A stretch of 49,824 nt of DNA from a virus, in IMG/VR virus record IMGVR_UViG_3300009370_000045, positions 1-49,824 of that record, one strand, 5' to 3'. A model generated the notes under the pieces. It did no database searches. It saw only the letters and a program-made list of their open reading frames with translations, and was not told the DNA's origin. This document shows, one piece after another, positions 30,789-38,851 of the stretch; position 1 is the stretch's first letter; the number at the start of each line of letters is the position of its first letter. The position numbers were made by a program, and so were the translations under genes.

Positions 30789-31224
30789 ATTTTATAGGGT
30801 TAAATTCTAAACCCTCTCTCATTAAAGAAGCCAGCACGGTGCCGTCGTCGGCGTCCCACATATGTGGAGTTTTGGACTCCGCTACAATAATAGATTTCAC
30901 ATCGTTCTGCCAAAGGAGCTTAACGCATACGGCGCAAGGGTAATGAGTAATATAAGCTCTCTTTTTTAGACGAGTAAGACGTGTGACATTGGCTAAAGCG
31001 TTTTGTTCTGCGTGTACCATAAAGGGGTACTTGTGGGGACGTGTACAAAGGTACTCCTCCTCCTCCACGCCTGAGCACAAACCGTTGTACCCTATCCCTA
31101 CGATGTGGTTGTTCTCGTCGGCTATCACACAGCCAACTTTGGTTTCCCGGTCATGGCTCCTGCAGGAAACGTAAAAAGCCATTCCTAAAAAGTACTCGTC
31201 CCAAGAGGGTCGTTCATTTGTCAC
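30775..31224 (-). CDS. dCMP/CMP-type zinc deaminase
   Basis: 149 residues from GTG 31224, overlapping the terminase stop (GTGA). The zinc site is complete: HAE at 71-73 (His71, Glu73) and PCAVC with Cys97 and Cys100. The DRETKVGCVIADENNHIVGIG block fits deoxycytidylate deaminases, which turn dCMP into dUMP for dTTP synthesis. It is an odd neighbour for packaging and glycan genes. Confidence 0.9.
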   Translation of the reverse strand: MTNERPSWDEYFLGMAFYVSCRSHDRETKVGCVIADENNHIVGIGYNGLCSGVEEEEYLCTRPHKYPFMVHAEQNALANVTRLTRLKKRAYITHYPCAVCVKLLWQNDVKSIIVAESKTPHMWDADDGTVLASLMREGLEFNPIKYEPS

Positions 31225-32627
31225 GTTATAAATCCGGCACGTGCCCACATGCCGTCTATTGCGTCTTGTTGATATTCCGGTTCGCGTCGGAACAATTTAA
31301 GTTTGTAGTGGTTATAAATAGCGTACCTGAGAGCGTCCATACAGTGGTCGTTAGTTTTTTCAGGGTCTTCTACTACATTTCCGCCCACTTCTCTCCAGTG
31401 GTAGAACTTCATTTCTTCTATACAGGCTTCGCAATGAGAAAGGAAAACTAACTTAGGGTAGTTCCCCGAAGGTCCGGGGTGTAAGTGTTTAGCTACGGAC
31501 TCGATTCCTTCGTGTACCTCTTTTTTAGCTTTCACCGCAGACAATCCGTGTTTTTTAAATTGGTCTATGTATTCAGGGTTAGCAGGGTCGCAGAAAAAAG
31601 TATCTACTTCCCACTGAGCCCTTAAAACCATGGCTCTCCTAGCCCAACTGTCCTGATGCCCGTCCCTAGCGCTTACCAGTAACTCAGTTTCGTAGGACTC
31701 TTCTAAAACCCAGTACTTGTTCATACTGTCTACGCCGATAACTACTATAGCACCGGGATGGGTGTATCCCCAGTCGACTCCAGCAATAACTTGCTCAAGT
31801 ACAACCTCGGTCTGCCCATTTCCTATGGATCTTCTCCGGGAAGGCAGAGAGAATCTGTAGTTGTTGGGGTTAACCACATGTATCTTTTCATTGAACTCAT
31901 CGTATATCTGCCCCTCAAATACATCCCAAGAAGCTTCGAACGTCCTCTTGAAGTATTTTTCCGGCATAGTTTCCCTGTGGTACTCTAGCTGCTCCGCCGG
32001 GTAGTAAGGGTTGTCCAAGGTGTTCCAAGTAATGAAGAACATTTCCTCAATTCCCTTATCGGTCTTGGAATAATCGTAAACCCTCTCCTTTGCCCAGTTC
32101 GGACCACGCGGAGTACCGGTTAAAAGAATCCAGCCCCTTTTAGTAGAGACACGTGTTTGGATCTCGTCAAAGAGAAGCTCTTTAGTGAGAGGAAACTCGT
32201 CAAGCCATACCCCGTAAAGCTCCTGACCCTGCCACCCCTCCGGGTCCTTGCCGCTAAGGAAGTAAATGTGGGTTTCCCCCTTCATGCCGCGAATTCTGAG
32301 AAGTCTCTTGGTCCCGTGGTATTTGTCTAATTTAAGGACATTAGGGATAAGACGTAACAGGGTAGGCAGGATCACCCTGTCTACCATGGGAAAGGTAGGA
32401 GCGCCTACGGCAACGGTGTACGGGACTTCCCTTGCGACATCAAAATCATCGTACCCCGGCTGCATAATACATTTGTCGACAAACTCAGCAGCGGCTCCAA
32501 ACGTCTTGCCGGATCGAGCACCACACACCGCAGCCTTTATGCGCTTATCCGACATATGGAACAAGCGCTGCTTGGGGTGAGGCAGGTACTGAATAGTCGT
32601 GTCGTTAGAAGGCTTTTTTACAGCCAT
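31221..32627 (-). CDS. terL: Terminase large subunit
   Basis: 468 residues. Walker A is CGARSGKT (about 35-42), Walker B YGVWLDE (138-144) and the coupling motif LLTGTPRG (168-175). The RNase-H-type nuclease has Asp285 in GVDWGYTH, a second acidic block in FFCDPANPEYI and a last one in TNDHCMDALRYA. Together these make a complete packaging motor and head-filling nuclease. It is four bases after the actin-like gene and overlaps the deaminase start. Confidence 0.97.
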   Translation of the reverse strand: MAVKKPSNDTTIQYLPHPKQRLFHMSDKRIKAAVCGARSGKTFGAAAEFVDKCIMQPGYDDFDVAREVPYTVAVGAPTFPMVDRVILPTLLRLIPNVLKLDKYHGTKRLLRIRGMKGETHIYFLSGKDPEGWQGQELYGVWLDEFPLTKELLFDEIQTRVSTKRGWILLTGTPRGPNWAKERVYDYSKTDKGIEEMFFITWNTLDNPYYPAEQLEYHRETMPEKYFKRTFEASWDVFEGQIYDEFNEKIHVVNPNNYRFSLPSRRRSIGNGQTEVVLEQVIAGVDWGYTHPGAIVVIGVDSMNKYWVLEESYETELLVSARDGHQDSWARRAMVLRAQWEVDTFFCDPANPEYIDQFKKHGLSAVKAKKEVHEGIESVAKHLHPGPSGNYPKLVFLSHCEACIEEMKFYHWREVGGNVVEDPEKTNDHCMDALRYAIYNHYKLKLFRREPEYQQDAIDGMWARAGFIT

Positions 32628-32630
32628 TAA

Positions 32631-33674
32631 TTAGAAGGCTTTCTTAAATTCCTTCCAGTACTCTTCCGGCATATCGAGAGCTATCTTCAAAGCACCGTTG
32701 GAACCTGCGTATTGCGGCTCTTCTACCGTCGTTACGTTGCCACCGCCATACTCTTCCAAGCCTCTTTCTATAGCACGTCCAAGGCCGGGGATACGAGATC
32801 CGCCGCCGCCAAGAAGAACGTTGCTACGCATTTTTTCTTGGAACTCGGGGTCATACGTTGCTATGAGTTCCTGCAAGGCTTTAACAGTAGGAGGTATCAT
32901 ACTCATGCAGCCGCGATATAACTCGGTAGTGATATCAGTTTTAATTGGCTTACCGCTGTGGGGGAGGGGGACAATAGCTCTCCCGTCGTCTCCGTAATCA
33001 GCGAATAGAGTTGCGTACTTCTCTTTCCAAGTTTTAACCATGTTGATAGAAAACTGAGCGTCGTCGGGTAACGATTTGGTTAGGGCTTCAGATATAGCCT
33101 TGTCCACAGCGTCTCCAGCGACACTATGAGTTCTCTGGTCTTCTGCCGTCGGCATAGTACCGTGGACCCTGCAAAGGTCTACAGTTCCAGCGCCTATGTC
33201 GATAACTAAAGTGTCGTCTAAGAAATCAAGCCCGTAAGCCACCGCAAAAGGTTCCGAACAAACGATAACGGCGTCCACGGATTCTTTTGCCGCTTCGAGG
33301 ATGGCTCCTTTCCCGACCGTACTAGCTTCAGCCGGGGCTCCAATAACGGCAAAGATGTTTTTTTCTTTAGGGACATTAGCTATAGATACTATGTGGTCTA
33401 AGAGATCTTTGACTGCTTTTTTGGTTTCGCCGCTGTCTTCAGCGCCAGCGACTTTAATAGACCCGCCCGCGAGAGGCCTGTGTAAGTTAAGGGCTAAACG
33501 ATTCTCTACGGCTTCTTGTCCGTAGATTATACTCCTACCGCCGAACTTTTTCATCGCCACGTGGTCTTTAGGGTAACCTACATAAGACCAAACGGTGTCC
33601 CTCAACCCAAGAGAAGACGTTATAGAAGTCCGGCTGGTGCCCAGATCAATTCCCAAGTATACAGTTTCGCTCAT
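32631..33674 (-). CDS. MamK-like bacterial actin
   Basis: 347 residues. All actin signatures are present: phosphate-1 GIDLGTSRT (8-16), VIGAPAEAS, CSEPFAVAYGLDFLDD, phosphate-2 VIDIGAGTVDL and the adenosine motif LLGGGGSRIPGLG. SYVGYPKD near 31, DLCRVHGTMP with EDQ shortly after, and the C-terminal LP/MPEEYWKEF resemble MamK, the magnetosome actin, more than ParM or MreB. It is predicted to polymerise into ATP-dependent filaments. Its position directly before terL suggests a role in head, DNA or virion positioning. Confidence 0.85.
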   Translation of the reverse strand: MSETVYLGIDLGTSRTSITSSLGLRDTVWSYVGYPKDHVAMKKFGGRSIIYGQEAVENRLALNLHRPLAGGSIKVAGAEDSGETKKAVKDLLDHIVSIANVPKEKNIFAVIGAPAEASTVGKGAILEAAKESVDAVIVCSEPFAVAYGLDFLDDTLVIDIGAGTVDLCRVHGTMPTAEDQRTHSVAGDAVDKAISEALTKSLPDDAQFSINMVKTWKEKYATLFADYGDDGRAIVPLPHSGKPIKTDITTELYRGCMSMIPPTVKALQELIATYDPEFQEKMRSNVLLGGGGSRIPGLGRAIERGLEEYGGGNVTTVEEPQYAGSNGALKIALDMPEEYWKEFKKAF

Positions 33675-33682
33675 TTTTCCCC

Positions 33683-34084
33683 CTAGTCGCTGCTTGTCGG
33701 AAGTCGGTGGCTGTCTTCGTCGAAGTGCTCTGTAGAAAACTCAAAGATACAGCAGTCCTGCAAAGCAATTAAACGATGCCTAAGCCCTATAGGGACGTGG
33801 AAAGAATCTCCCGGAGTCATAACCTGTCTACGTCCTTCTAAAAAGCTATCCTTAATACCGTAAGCAATTTCCATCTCCCCACTTTCCAGATACAAAACTT
33901 CGTCTTTTATTTTATGGTAATGCCAAGAAGTTTGCTTACCTTTCTTTATAAATAGCTTTTTGCCGCAGTATTCTGGCTTATTGACAATCCAGTCTTCCCA
34001 ACCCCAGATTTTAGAAACGAAAACTCTATTTGCGTTACAAGGACGAAACAGGTTGTCGTGCATGTCCCTTCCTAAGTTACTCAC
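33683..34084 (-). CDS. Cupin-domain protein
   Basis: 133 residues. SWHYHKIKDEVLYLESGEM gives the first cupin motif (two His, Glu) and VMTPGDSFHVPIGLRHRL the second; the end IFEFSTEHFDEDSHR matches phosphomannose-isomerase-type or sugar-epimerase-like cupins. In this sugar-rich neighbourhood a role in nucleotide-sugar precursor conversion is likely, but the substrate is unknown. It overlaps the preceding gene by 8 bases. Confidence 0.8.
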   Translation of the reverse strand: MSNLGRDMHDNLFRPCNANRVFVSKIWGWEDWIVNKPEYCGKKLFIKKGKQTSWHYHKIKDEVLYLESGEMEIAYGIKDSFLEGRRQVMTPGDSFHVPIGLRHRLIALQDCCIFEFSTEHFDEDSHRLPTSSD

Positions 34085-34562
34085 CCGACAAGTCCTTTCT
34101 AAGCTGCTTATTCTCCTCGAAAACCACCTTTAAGAGTTCAAGTTTCTTTTCTTTATCTGAGGCGTCATCTAAGTCACTAAGTATGACGTTGTCTATCCCA
34201 GACAAAGCCGCTTCCAGCTTTGCTACTTTCACACGCAGGGAATCTCTTTCCCCTTGCGCGGACGATAAAGAATTAGCCAAGCGGACGATTTTACGGCGTA
34301 ACAATTCTACGTCGGTTTCTTTGTCGAGGCCTTTAAGAGAAGGCGGTGTTACTTCTGGTTCAGCCCCGTAATCAATTGTTGGCGGTTCAAAGAGAGAAGG
34401 ATCTACTTCTACATTATGGTAATCTTTTAGATACCTACTAAGATACCTAGACCCTTCGACGCCAGCAGCAGGTCTTCTTTTTAAATACAAACGATCCATT
34501 AATCTCCGGTCAGGCTCTTCGTAGTAGCGCCCGAATAAATCAATTACCCTTTTACCCTTCAT
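34077..34562 (-). CDS. Coiled-coil hypothetical protein
   Basis: 161 residues after GGAGCG. The first 60 residues are basic with aromatic residues (MDRLYLKRRPAAGVEGSRYL); from about 85 onward two heptad-rich helices follow (LLRRKIVRLANSLSS and KKLELLKVVFEENKQLRKD). Function not recognised. First gene of the leftward actin/terminase operon. Confidence 0.7.
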   Translation of the reverse strand: MKGKRVIDLFGRYYEEPDRRLMDRLYLKRRPAAGVEGSRYLSRYLKDYHNVEVDPSLFEPPTIDYGAEPEVTPPSLKGLDKETDVELLRRKIVRLANSLSSAQGERDSLRVKVAKLEAALSGIDNVILSDLDDASDKEKKLELLKVVFEENKQLRKDLSGE

Positions 34563-34621
34563 CTTAGCGCTCCATTTCCGTTATTTTACCATTCTTCATT
34601 TTATTACCCATAGGAGATTCG
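34563..34621. promoter_or_regulatory. Divergent intergenic region
   Basis: Only 59 bases separate the leftward coiled-coil gene from the rightward glycosyltransferase, so both promoters must lie here or inside genes. Minus-strand TAAAAT is a possible -10; no strong -35 is seen on either strand. Confidence 0.35.
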
Positions 34622-35416
34622 ATGAAAGCTGCCTCTGTAAACTACGTAATAGCTGCTTGGTCAGGAAGAAGACGAGGAAAACCAAGGCCCACTAGGAATT
34701 ACGAAGACTATTTCAACGACAGGACTCTTTATCTCCGTTTCCACATCGATCAGGTCTTAAAAATAAAAGAGCATATCTCCCACTTAACCATTGTAGCACC
34801 TTTTAATTTTGAAGACGAACCAGTAGAGTTTTCCCAGTATCTTGAGGGGCTCCCGAGCAGCGTTGAGGGCGTGGAGGTGACCGTTCTCCGCAGGGAAAAC
34901 ATGGGGATATCTTTCGGAAGCTTCTCCCATGCCTTCGCAGAGCTTGGAGATAAATGGGAGTATTACATTTTCAATGAAGACGACCATATACCAGTAGCCC
35001 CGAGATTCGATTCGCACTTGAGAAAAGCTCTTAGGAAAAAAGGCTCTAAGTACGGATCTGTTTGTGCTTGGCGAAGAACAGACGCTAACAAGTCATACGC
35101 AGCCAAGCCGATTATAGGGCACCCCTTATCCATCGCTAAATCTTCGACGCTTACAAAAGTGGCCTCTGCCAATAACGGTAAACTCCCCTACTTAAAAGAC
35201 ATTTACAGCGGTATGTCTGCTGACGAGTTTTCTAAAGGTTTCTATAAGGCAGGTTACAGAATTGGAGATATGCTTCCTCGGTTCTGCGGAGCCTTTGCCT
35301 CTGGGGACGGTCGTATACAGTGGTTTGGCGCAGGAGAAGGAAAACCTCTCGTTGCCCCTATAGAGCTTTGGGAGCCTAAGAATAAAAAAATGAGAGACGA
35401 CTTCGGGATAGGATAA
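34622..35416 (+). CDS. GT-A-like glycosyltransferase on the opposite strand
   Basis: 264 residues after AGGAGATTCG. VNYVIAAWSGRRRG starts the first strand; YIFNEDDHIPV at 116-126 carries an EDD metal-type motif; RFCGAFASGDGRIQWFG near the end is a possible acceptor loop. It is the only plus-strand gene in the late region, set between capsid and terminase operons, the position of a mobile moron-type gene. It converges on the capsid-gene terminator. Confidence 0.7.
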   Translation: MKAASVNYVIAAWSGRRRGKPRPTRNYEDYFNDRTLYLRFHIDQVLKIKEHISHLTIVAPFNFEDEPVEFSQYLEGLPSSVEGVEVTVLRRENMGISFGSFSHAFAELGDKWEYYIFNEDDHIPVAPRFDSHLRKALRKKGSKYGSVCAWRRTDANKSYAAKPIIGHPLSIAKSSTLTKVASANNGKLPYLKDIYSGMSADEFSKGFYKAGYRIGDMLPRFCGAFASGDGRIQWFGAGEGKPLVAPIELWEPKNKKMRDDFGIG

Positions 35417-35445
35417 AAAAATCGGCGGCCATAAAGACCGCCGAT
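35414..35445 (-). terminator. Terminator of the capsid operon
   Basis: Eight-bp stem 35421-35428/35438-35445, followed on the minus strand by seven T. The same hairpin lies at the end of the convergent plus-strand gene. Confidence 0.9.
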
Positions 35446-35454
35446 CCCAACCAC

Positions 35455-35505
35455 ACATTTCAAAAGGAGGTATGAAATGTACTTCTTTATATTCCTTAAG
35501 GAATA
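35455..35505 (-). other. Capsid mRNA 3' hairpins
   Basis: ACATTTCA/TGAAATGT (35455-35462 with 35473-35480) and a perfect 16-base palindrome TATTCCTTAAGGAATA (35490-35505) that contains the capsid stop codon. They may stabilise the capsid mRNA. Confidence 0.5.
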
Positions 35506-36527
35506 ATAATGACACCGAGGTTGGCGTCCATCAGCTTGACACCATAAAGGATGTCGAAACTGACCACAACGCCCTTGAAACGGTGCTCATACGAGTTAGT
35601 TACTCGCATGGAAACATCGTCCAACGTCTGGGACGTTGACACCGCGCCCATTCCAGCAGGTACCGGAGGAAGCGGACGAGTAACCAGCGTGAGAGCATTC
35701 CTATGGAACGCAAACGACTGGGCTGCCGTATCCGTGGTACGGGAGGAATTGGTAATGTTCTGGGAAGTAAAGATATTAAATCCAAACTTGCGTCCCAGAT
35801 TAGCATTTACCAGAGCTTCGGTACTACCAGACGAATTAGCCTGAACAAAGTTGTCGACCTTGAGCAGATCAGCTTCGTGCTCAGTTCCGAGAACGAGGTT
35901 ACGGCCTTCGAGAGGACACTGAGCATCATTGAGGAACTTACGTCCCGCAATAATGTCATTAGCGTTCATCGCGTGGGCCGAGCCACCGTAACCGCTGATG
36001 TCGTCATCTTCGGGTCCGGGAGGTCCACCAGTTCTGAAGGTGTCGCCACCGTCATCATTAGCGTTGGTAAAGCTAACAGCGTTACCAGCGAAGTCAGAAG
36101 ACGTATCGTTCTCGAACTCCGATACGAGGTCGTCATCGACGGCCTCTGCAAGGGGGTCCATCGCCGGGATAATGTACTCATCGCGGAGATTCTTGATACT
36201 CAGAGCAGACTCTTTGTCCTCAACGATGAAGCTGGTGTATTTCAGCTTATCGAGGGTGACACTGAGGGTCTGAGCCTGAAGCGTCTCTACGCTGAGTTCG
36301 CTACGGTCATCCAGAGGCTGGTTGGCCGTGGCGACACCACCAATACCGCTCCAAGTCTGGGCGGTAAGCTTGGTGGGCTTACGGGTGTTTACAACGTCTC
36401 CCGCCTGAGCGACGACGTTATCGAAATCGCGATGGCAAAGACGGGCCATAACGAGATTGTTACGAAGGACCATGAGAGACTCAATAGCCCAAACTTCCGG
36501 AGTATAAGCGGTACTAGCTAATGCCAT
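35496..36527 (-). CDS. Major capsid protein, HK97 fold (P22 coat-like)
   Basis: 343 residues. The N-terminus MALASTAYTPEVWAIESLMVLRNN and the following GDVVNTRKPTKL, then LDKLKYTSFIVEDKESALS, resemble the P22-type coat family, including the E-loop/spine order; the C-terminus has YEHRFKGVVVSFDILYGVKL. It lies directly downstream of a scaffold-like gene and carries a strong terminator, as expected for a highly expressed coat gene. Confidence 0.85.
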   Translation of the reverse strand: MALASTAYTPEVWAIESLMVLRNNLVMARLCHRDFDNVVAQAGDVVNTRKPTKLTAQTWSGIGGVATANQPLDDRSELSVETLQAQTLSVTLDKLKYTSFIVEDKESALSIKNLRDEYIIPAMDPLAEAVDDDLVSEFENDTSSDFAGNAVSFTNANDDGGDTFRTGGPPGPEDDDISGYGGSAHAMNANDIIAGRKFLNDAQCPLEGRNLVLGTEHEADLLKVDNFVQANSSGSTEALVNANLGRKFGFNIFTSQNITNSSRTTDTAAQSFAFHRNALTLVTRPLPPVPAGMGAVSTSQTLDDVSMRVTNSYEHRFKGVVVSFDILYGVKLMDANLGVIIIP

Positions 36528-36546
36528 GTATCACTTCCTTTACTAA

Positions 36547-37353
36547 TTATGGAGCGATGCCCTTCACCAGTCCTTTGTCAAGAGCGTCGCGTATTTTGTC
36601 GGCGTTCTTAGCATAGAATTCTGGGTTTTCGACTTGCTCCTTGGTGAACATATACCGTTCACCACCTGCATTGTTTTTATCACCGGTTGCTGGAGAACCA
36701 ACGCGCATTGAAGCTTTGAACAATTCAGGAACAGTTTCTTCCTTAACTACTCTCTTCACGTACTCGTCAACATCGAGTTCTTCTCTGCCGTACTCTCCCT
36801 CAACTGAGGCGTACACTTTATTGCGCTCCTTATCAAAACTAAGATCAGGAGCAATCATGCGAAAAACGTGGTTTGGCTTCAAACATCCGCTTTTCGATAG
36901 GGCGTCTTTTACAGAGGTTTCAAATCGAAAATCTGACTCTCTACGTTCAGAATCTTCGAGTTTACTTCGAAGGGCTTTAACTTCCGTTTCGAAATCCGAG
37001 GATTGACGGCGAAGTTCGATAAGTTCGGAATTCTCAGAAGACTCCTGTTCTTGAGCGGCTTTCTGAGCACCAGAAGTGAGGCTCTTGGTAAGCTCCTCAA
37101 TTTTGGATTCTAAACCAGTGATGGTTTGTCCGATCTTCTCTTCTTGGGTCCTTTGCTGCGCGGCAATGACACCTTGCAAAACCTGAGGAGTGACGTACTG
37201 TGAGTCGCCCTCCTTGTCGACAGCTACCGATTCTTCAGAACCGGCTTCAGGTTTTTCATCTTCGACGGCCCCTTCTGGGGCGGTTTCGTTTACGTCTTGC
37301 TGCGACTCTTCCTCCGCAGACTGAGTTGCTTCTTCTCTTTCGAGTTCGGCCAT
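36547..37353 (-). CDS. Probable capsid scaffolding protein
   Basis: 268 residues. Very acidic N-terminus (first 55 residues), then a long coiled coil (about 75-135, QRTQEEKIGQTITGLESKIE onward) and a mixed C-terminal domain that could contact the coat protein. This layout and its place just before the coat gene fit a scaffold; no protease motif is seen. Confidence 0.75.
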   Translation of the reverse strand: MAELEREEATQSAEEESQQDVNETAPEGAVEDEKPEAGSEESVAVDKEGDSQYVTPQVLQGVIAAQQRTQEEKIGQTITGLESKIEELTKSLTSGAQKAAQEQESSENSELIELRRQSSDFETEVKALRSKLEDSERRESDFRFETSVKDALSKSGCLKPNHVFRMIAPDLSFDKERNKVYASVEGEYGREELDVDEYVKRVVKEETVPELFKASMRVGSPATGDKNNAGGERYMFTKEQVENPEFYAKNADKIRDALDKGLVKGIAP

Positions 37354-37385
37354 GTTATGAAAACTCCATTTAAGTGACTGACCTA

Positions 37386-37414
37386 ACTTTAATCGCAGTA
37401 GTAACGTAGGTCAA
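37386..37414 (-). promoter_or_regulatory. Promoter of the scaffold/capsid operon with flanking dyad
   Basis: Minus strand TTGACC (37409-37414), TAAAGT (37386-37391), spacer 17. TGACCTA 37379-37385 and TAGGTCA 37407-37413 are inverted around it, a possible operator. Confidence 0.6.
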
Positions 37415-37416
37415 TT

Positions 37417-37444
37417 TAAAAAAATATCATAATTTTGGATATTT
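37417..37444 (-). terminator. Terminator before the capsid promoter
   Basis: Seven-bp stem AAATATC/GATATTT (37422-37428 with 37438-37444) followed by T on the minus strand. Confidence 0.55.
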
Positions 37445-37445
37445 T

Positions 37446-37817
37446 TCAATATCCAAGTTCATCAAGTATATCGTCCGTTTCGTTTCTCGTGTCGGGGTCG
37501 GGCAGTCTTCTCCTTCTAGTTCTTTGGCGGTGCTTGAACTCTTTATCTTTCCGGTCTCTCTTAGGTCCGATCCAGTTCCACGTTGTTTCCTGTAAAAAGA
37601 AGCGCTTAGACTTTTCCATCGCTACTTTTTTATCTGGGTGCTTGCGTCGTTTAGAGTTGTAGTGCTGTACGGCGTCTTGTCTGCACGTAGAACATTCGTA
37701 TCTATAACCGTCAGCATGAGCGCGGTCCTTCTGAAATAAAGCAACGTGTTTTTCTTTTTTACAAACAGAGCATTTTTTAACAGGTTCCCCGTTTTTCCCT
37801 ATTTTAAACTTCGGCAT
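37446..37817 (-). CDS. Zinc-ribbon protein, possibly HNH-like
   Basis: 123 residues. CSVCKKEKHVALFQKDRAHA and ECSTCRQDAVQ give two CxxC pairs about 25 residues apart, the N-terminal zinc ribbon of many phage HNH and related proteins. No clear HNH His/Asn set follows; the C-terminus is instead very basic (HRQRTRRRRLPDPD) and could bind nucleic acid. Overlaps the preceding gene by 19 bases. Confidence 0.6.
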   Translation of the reverse strand: MPKFKIGKNGEPVKKCSVCKKEKHVALFQKDRAHADGYRYECSTCRQDAVQHYNSKRRKHPDKKVAMEKSKRFFLQETTWNWIGPKRDRKDKEFKHRQRTRRRRLPDPDTRNETDDILDELGY

Positions 37818-38584
37818 AGCTTTTGAAGTCTCCTCACTTCTTCCTTAGCAGATTCTATCCAAGCCCTTGTCCTAGAACCTGTTGTAAACCCCACAGCCGC
37901 ATCTATACTACCGCCGAGGGTTAAGAAATGAGATCTATTTCCTTTAAGCCATAACCTTTTACCTATAACAGCGGCTGATGGGCCGCAAGCCATTAGGATA
38001 ACTTCTACGTCTTTGTAGCCTCTTCGTATATGAGGCCACCACTTATCTATTTGCCCATAAGCCTCTTTTTCAGGCGTTTCGACGTGTATATCAATTTTAC
38101 CTAAAAGCTTCTCACATTCTTTTTTAGGTAAAGAGCCGATGAACATTTTTCTCTTGGGTTGGATATGCTCTACAAAGAACCTTAAAAATTCTTCTGTCCG
38201 GAAAGCTGCATAATAGTGAAAAAACACGGAGTTTTCAAAAGAAGACCTGTGCGGAACTCCAGCGGCGTTTAGGAACACAGGAAAAGACCGGATGGTGTTT
38301 CTGGCGTATTTAGGGTTATAGAAAAGACTGCCATCCATCTTTTCTTCTTTAGGGTGGACGTCGTTAAGAGCTACTAAGTAATTAGGGTCTTCTATACCGA
38401 GAGCCTCTATCAACTCGTCACGTAATTTCGGGACAGGTTGCTGACAGGGATCTACCATCCCTTTTATGCCCTTAAATTCTCCGTGGCTGAATCGAACATA
38501 AGTAACAGGGCTATCATCTTCGAAACTTTTTTTGACCCTCTCAAAAGTTTCTGACGTAGACGCTGCTACGAGGTTACGCGGCAT
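37799..38584 (-). CDS. GT-D-fold glycosyltransferase (DUF1792-like)
   Basis: 261 residues. VTYVRFSHGEFKGIKG (27-42) corresponds to the RFGDGEF motif of GT-D/DUF1792 enzymes, with S-H in place of G-D; VILMACGPSAAVIGKRLW with FLTLGGSIDAAVG is the second signature block. GT-D enzymes extend O-linked glycans in streptococcal glycoproteins. The changed GD pair could alter metal use. Confidence 0.7.
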   Translation of the reverse strand: MPRNLVAASTSETFERVKKSFEDDSPVTYVRFSHGEFKGIKGMVDPCQQPVPKLRDELIEALGIEDPNYLVALNDVHPKEEKMDGSLFYNPKYARNTIRSFPVFLNAAGVPHRSSFENSVFFHYYAAFRTEEFLRFFVEHIQPKRKMFIGSLPKKECEKLLGKIDIHVETPEKEAYGQIDKWWPHIRRGYKDVEVILMACGPSAAVIGKRLWLKGNRSHFLTLGGSIDAAVGFTTGSRTRAWIESAKEEVRRLQKLCRSLK

Positions 38585-38593
38585 TAATTGACC

Positions 38594-38644
38594 TTTTAAA
38601 AATAGGGGACGTGCCCTTCATCCGTAGAGTCTTTGCACGTCCCC
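38594..38644 (-). terminator. Terminator downstream of holin candidate
   Basis: Ten-bp stem 38605-38614/38635-38644 followed by TATTTTTAAAA on the minus strand. Confidence 0.8.
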
Positions 38645-38658
38645 CACCCTGAAATAGA

Positions 38659-38850
38659 TTACTTCTTGGAACCCTTGTGCTGTCCGAAGCCTTTAAGACC
38701 ATCTTCAGCAGCAACGGCACCTGCGCCGCCAAGGGTCAGCCAGATGATATTTTCCTCTGGCAACCCGAGATCAGCAAGCTTATTGACCGTTGTCAATATA
38801 ATGCCCAAGATCACAAGAAACATCTTCCTACCGCCTAAAAAATCGACCAT
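38659..38850 (-). CDS. Holin-like membrane protein
   Basis: 63 residues. A TM segment at about 9-25 (MFLVILGIILTTVNKL), an amphipathic stretch and a second hydrophobic run at about 36-48, then a basic C-terminus (GFGQHKGSKK). Size and the GLPEE-to-GL pattern resemble small phage holins. It sits next to a lipoprotein gene in a possible lysis pair. Assigned from general features. Confidence 0.5.
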   Translation of the reverse strand: MVDFLGGRKMFLVILGIILTTVNKLADLGLPEENIIWLTLGGAGAVAAEDGLKGFGQHKGSKK

Positions 38851-38851
38851 G

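Noticed and set aside
35472-35506. Nine-codon plus-strand frame after AAGGAGGT
   Set aside because: It lies inside the capsid mRNA 3' hairpins on the opposite strand; the perfect ribosome-site match looks accidental.
35703-36521. 272-codon plus-strand frame opposite the capsid gene
   Set aside because: Mirror of the strongly supported capsid protein; peptide has no recognisable pattern.
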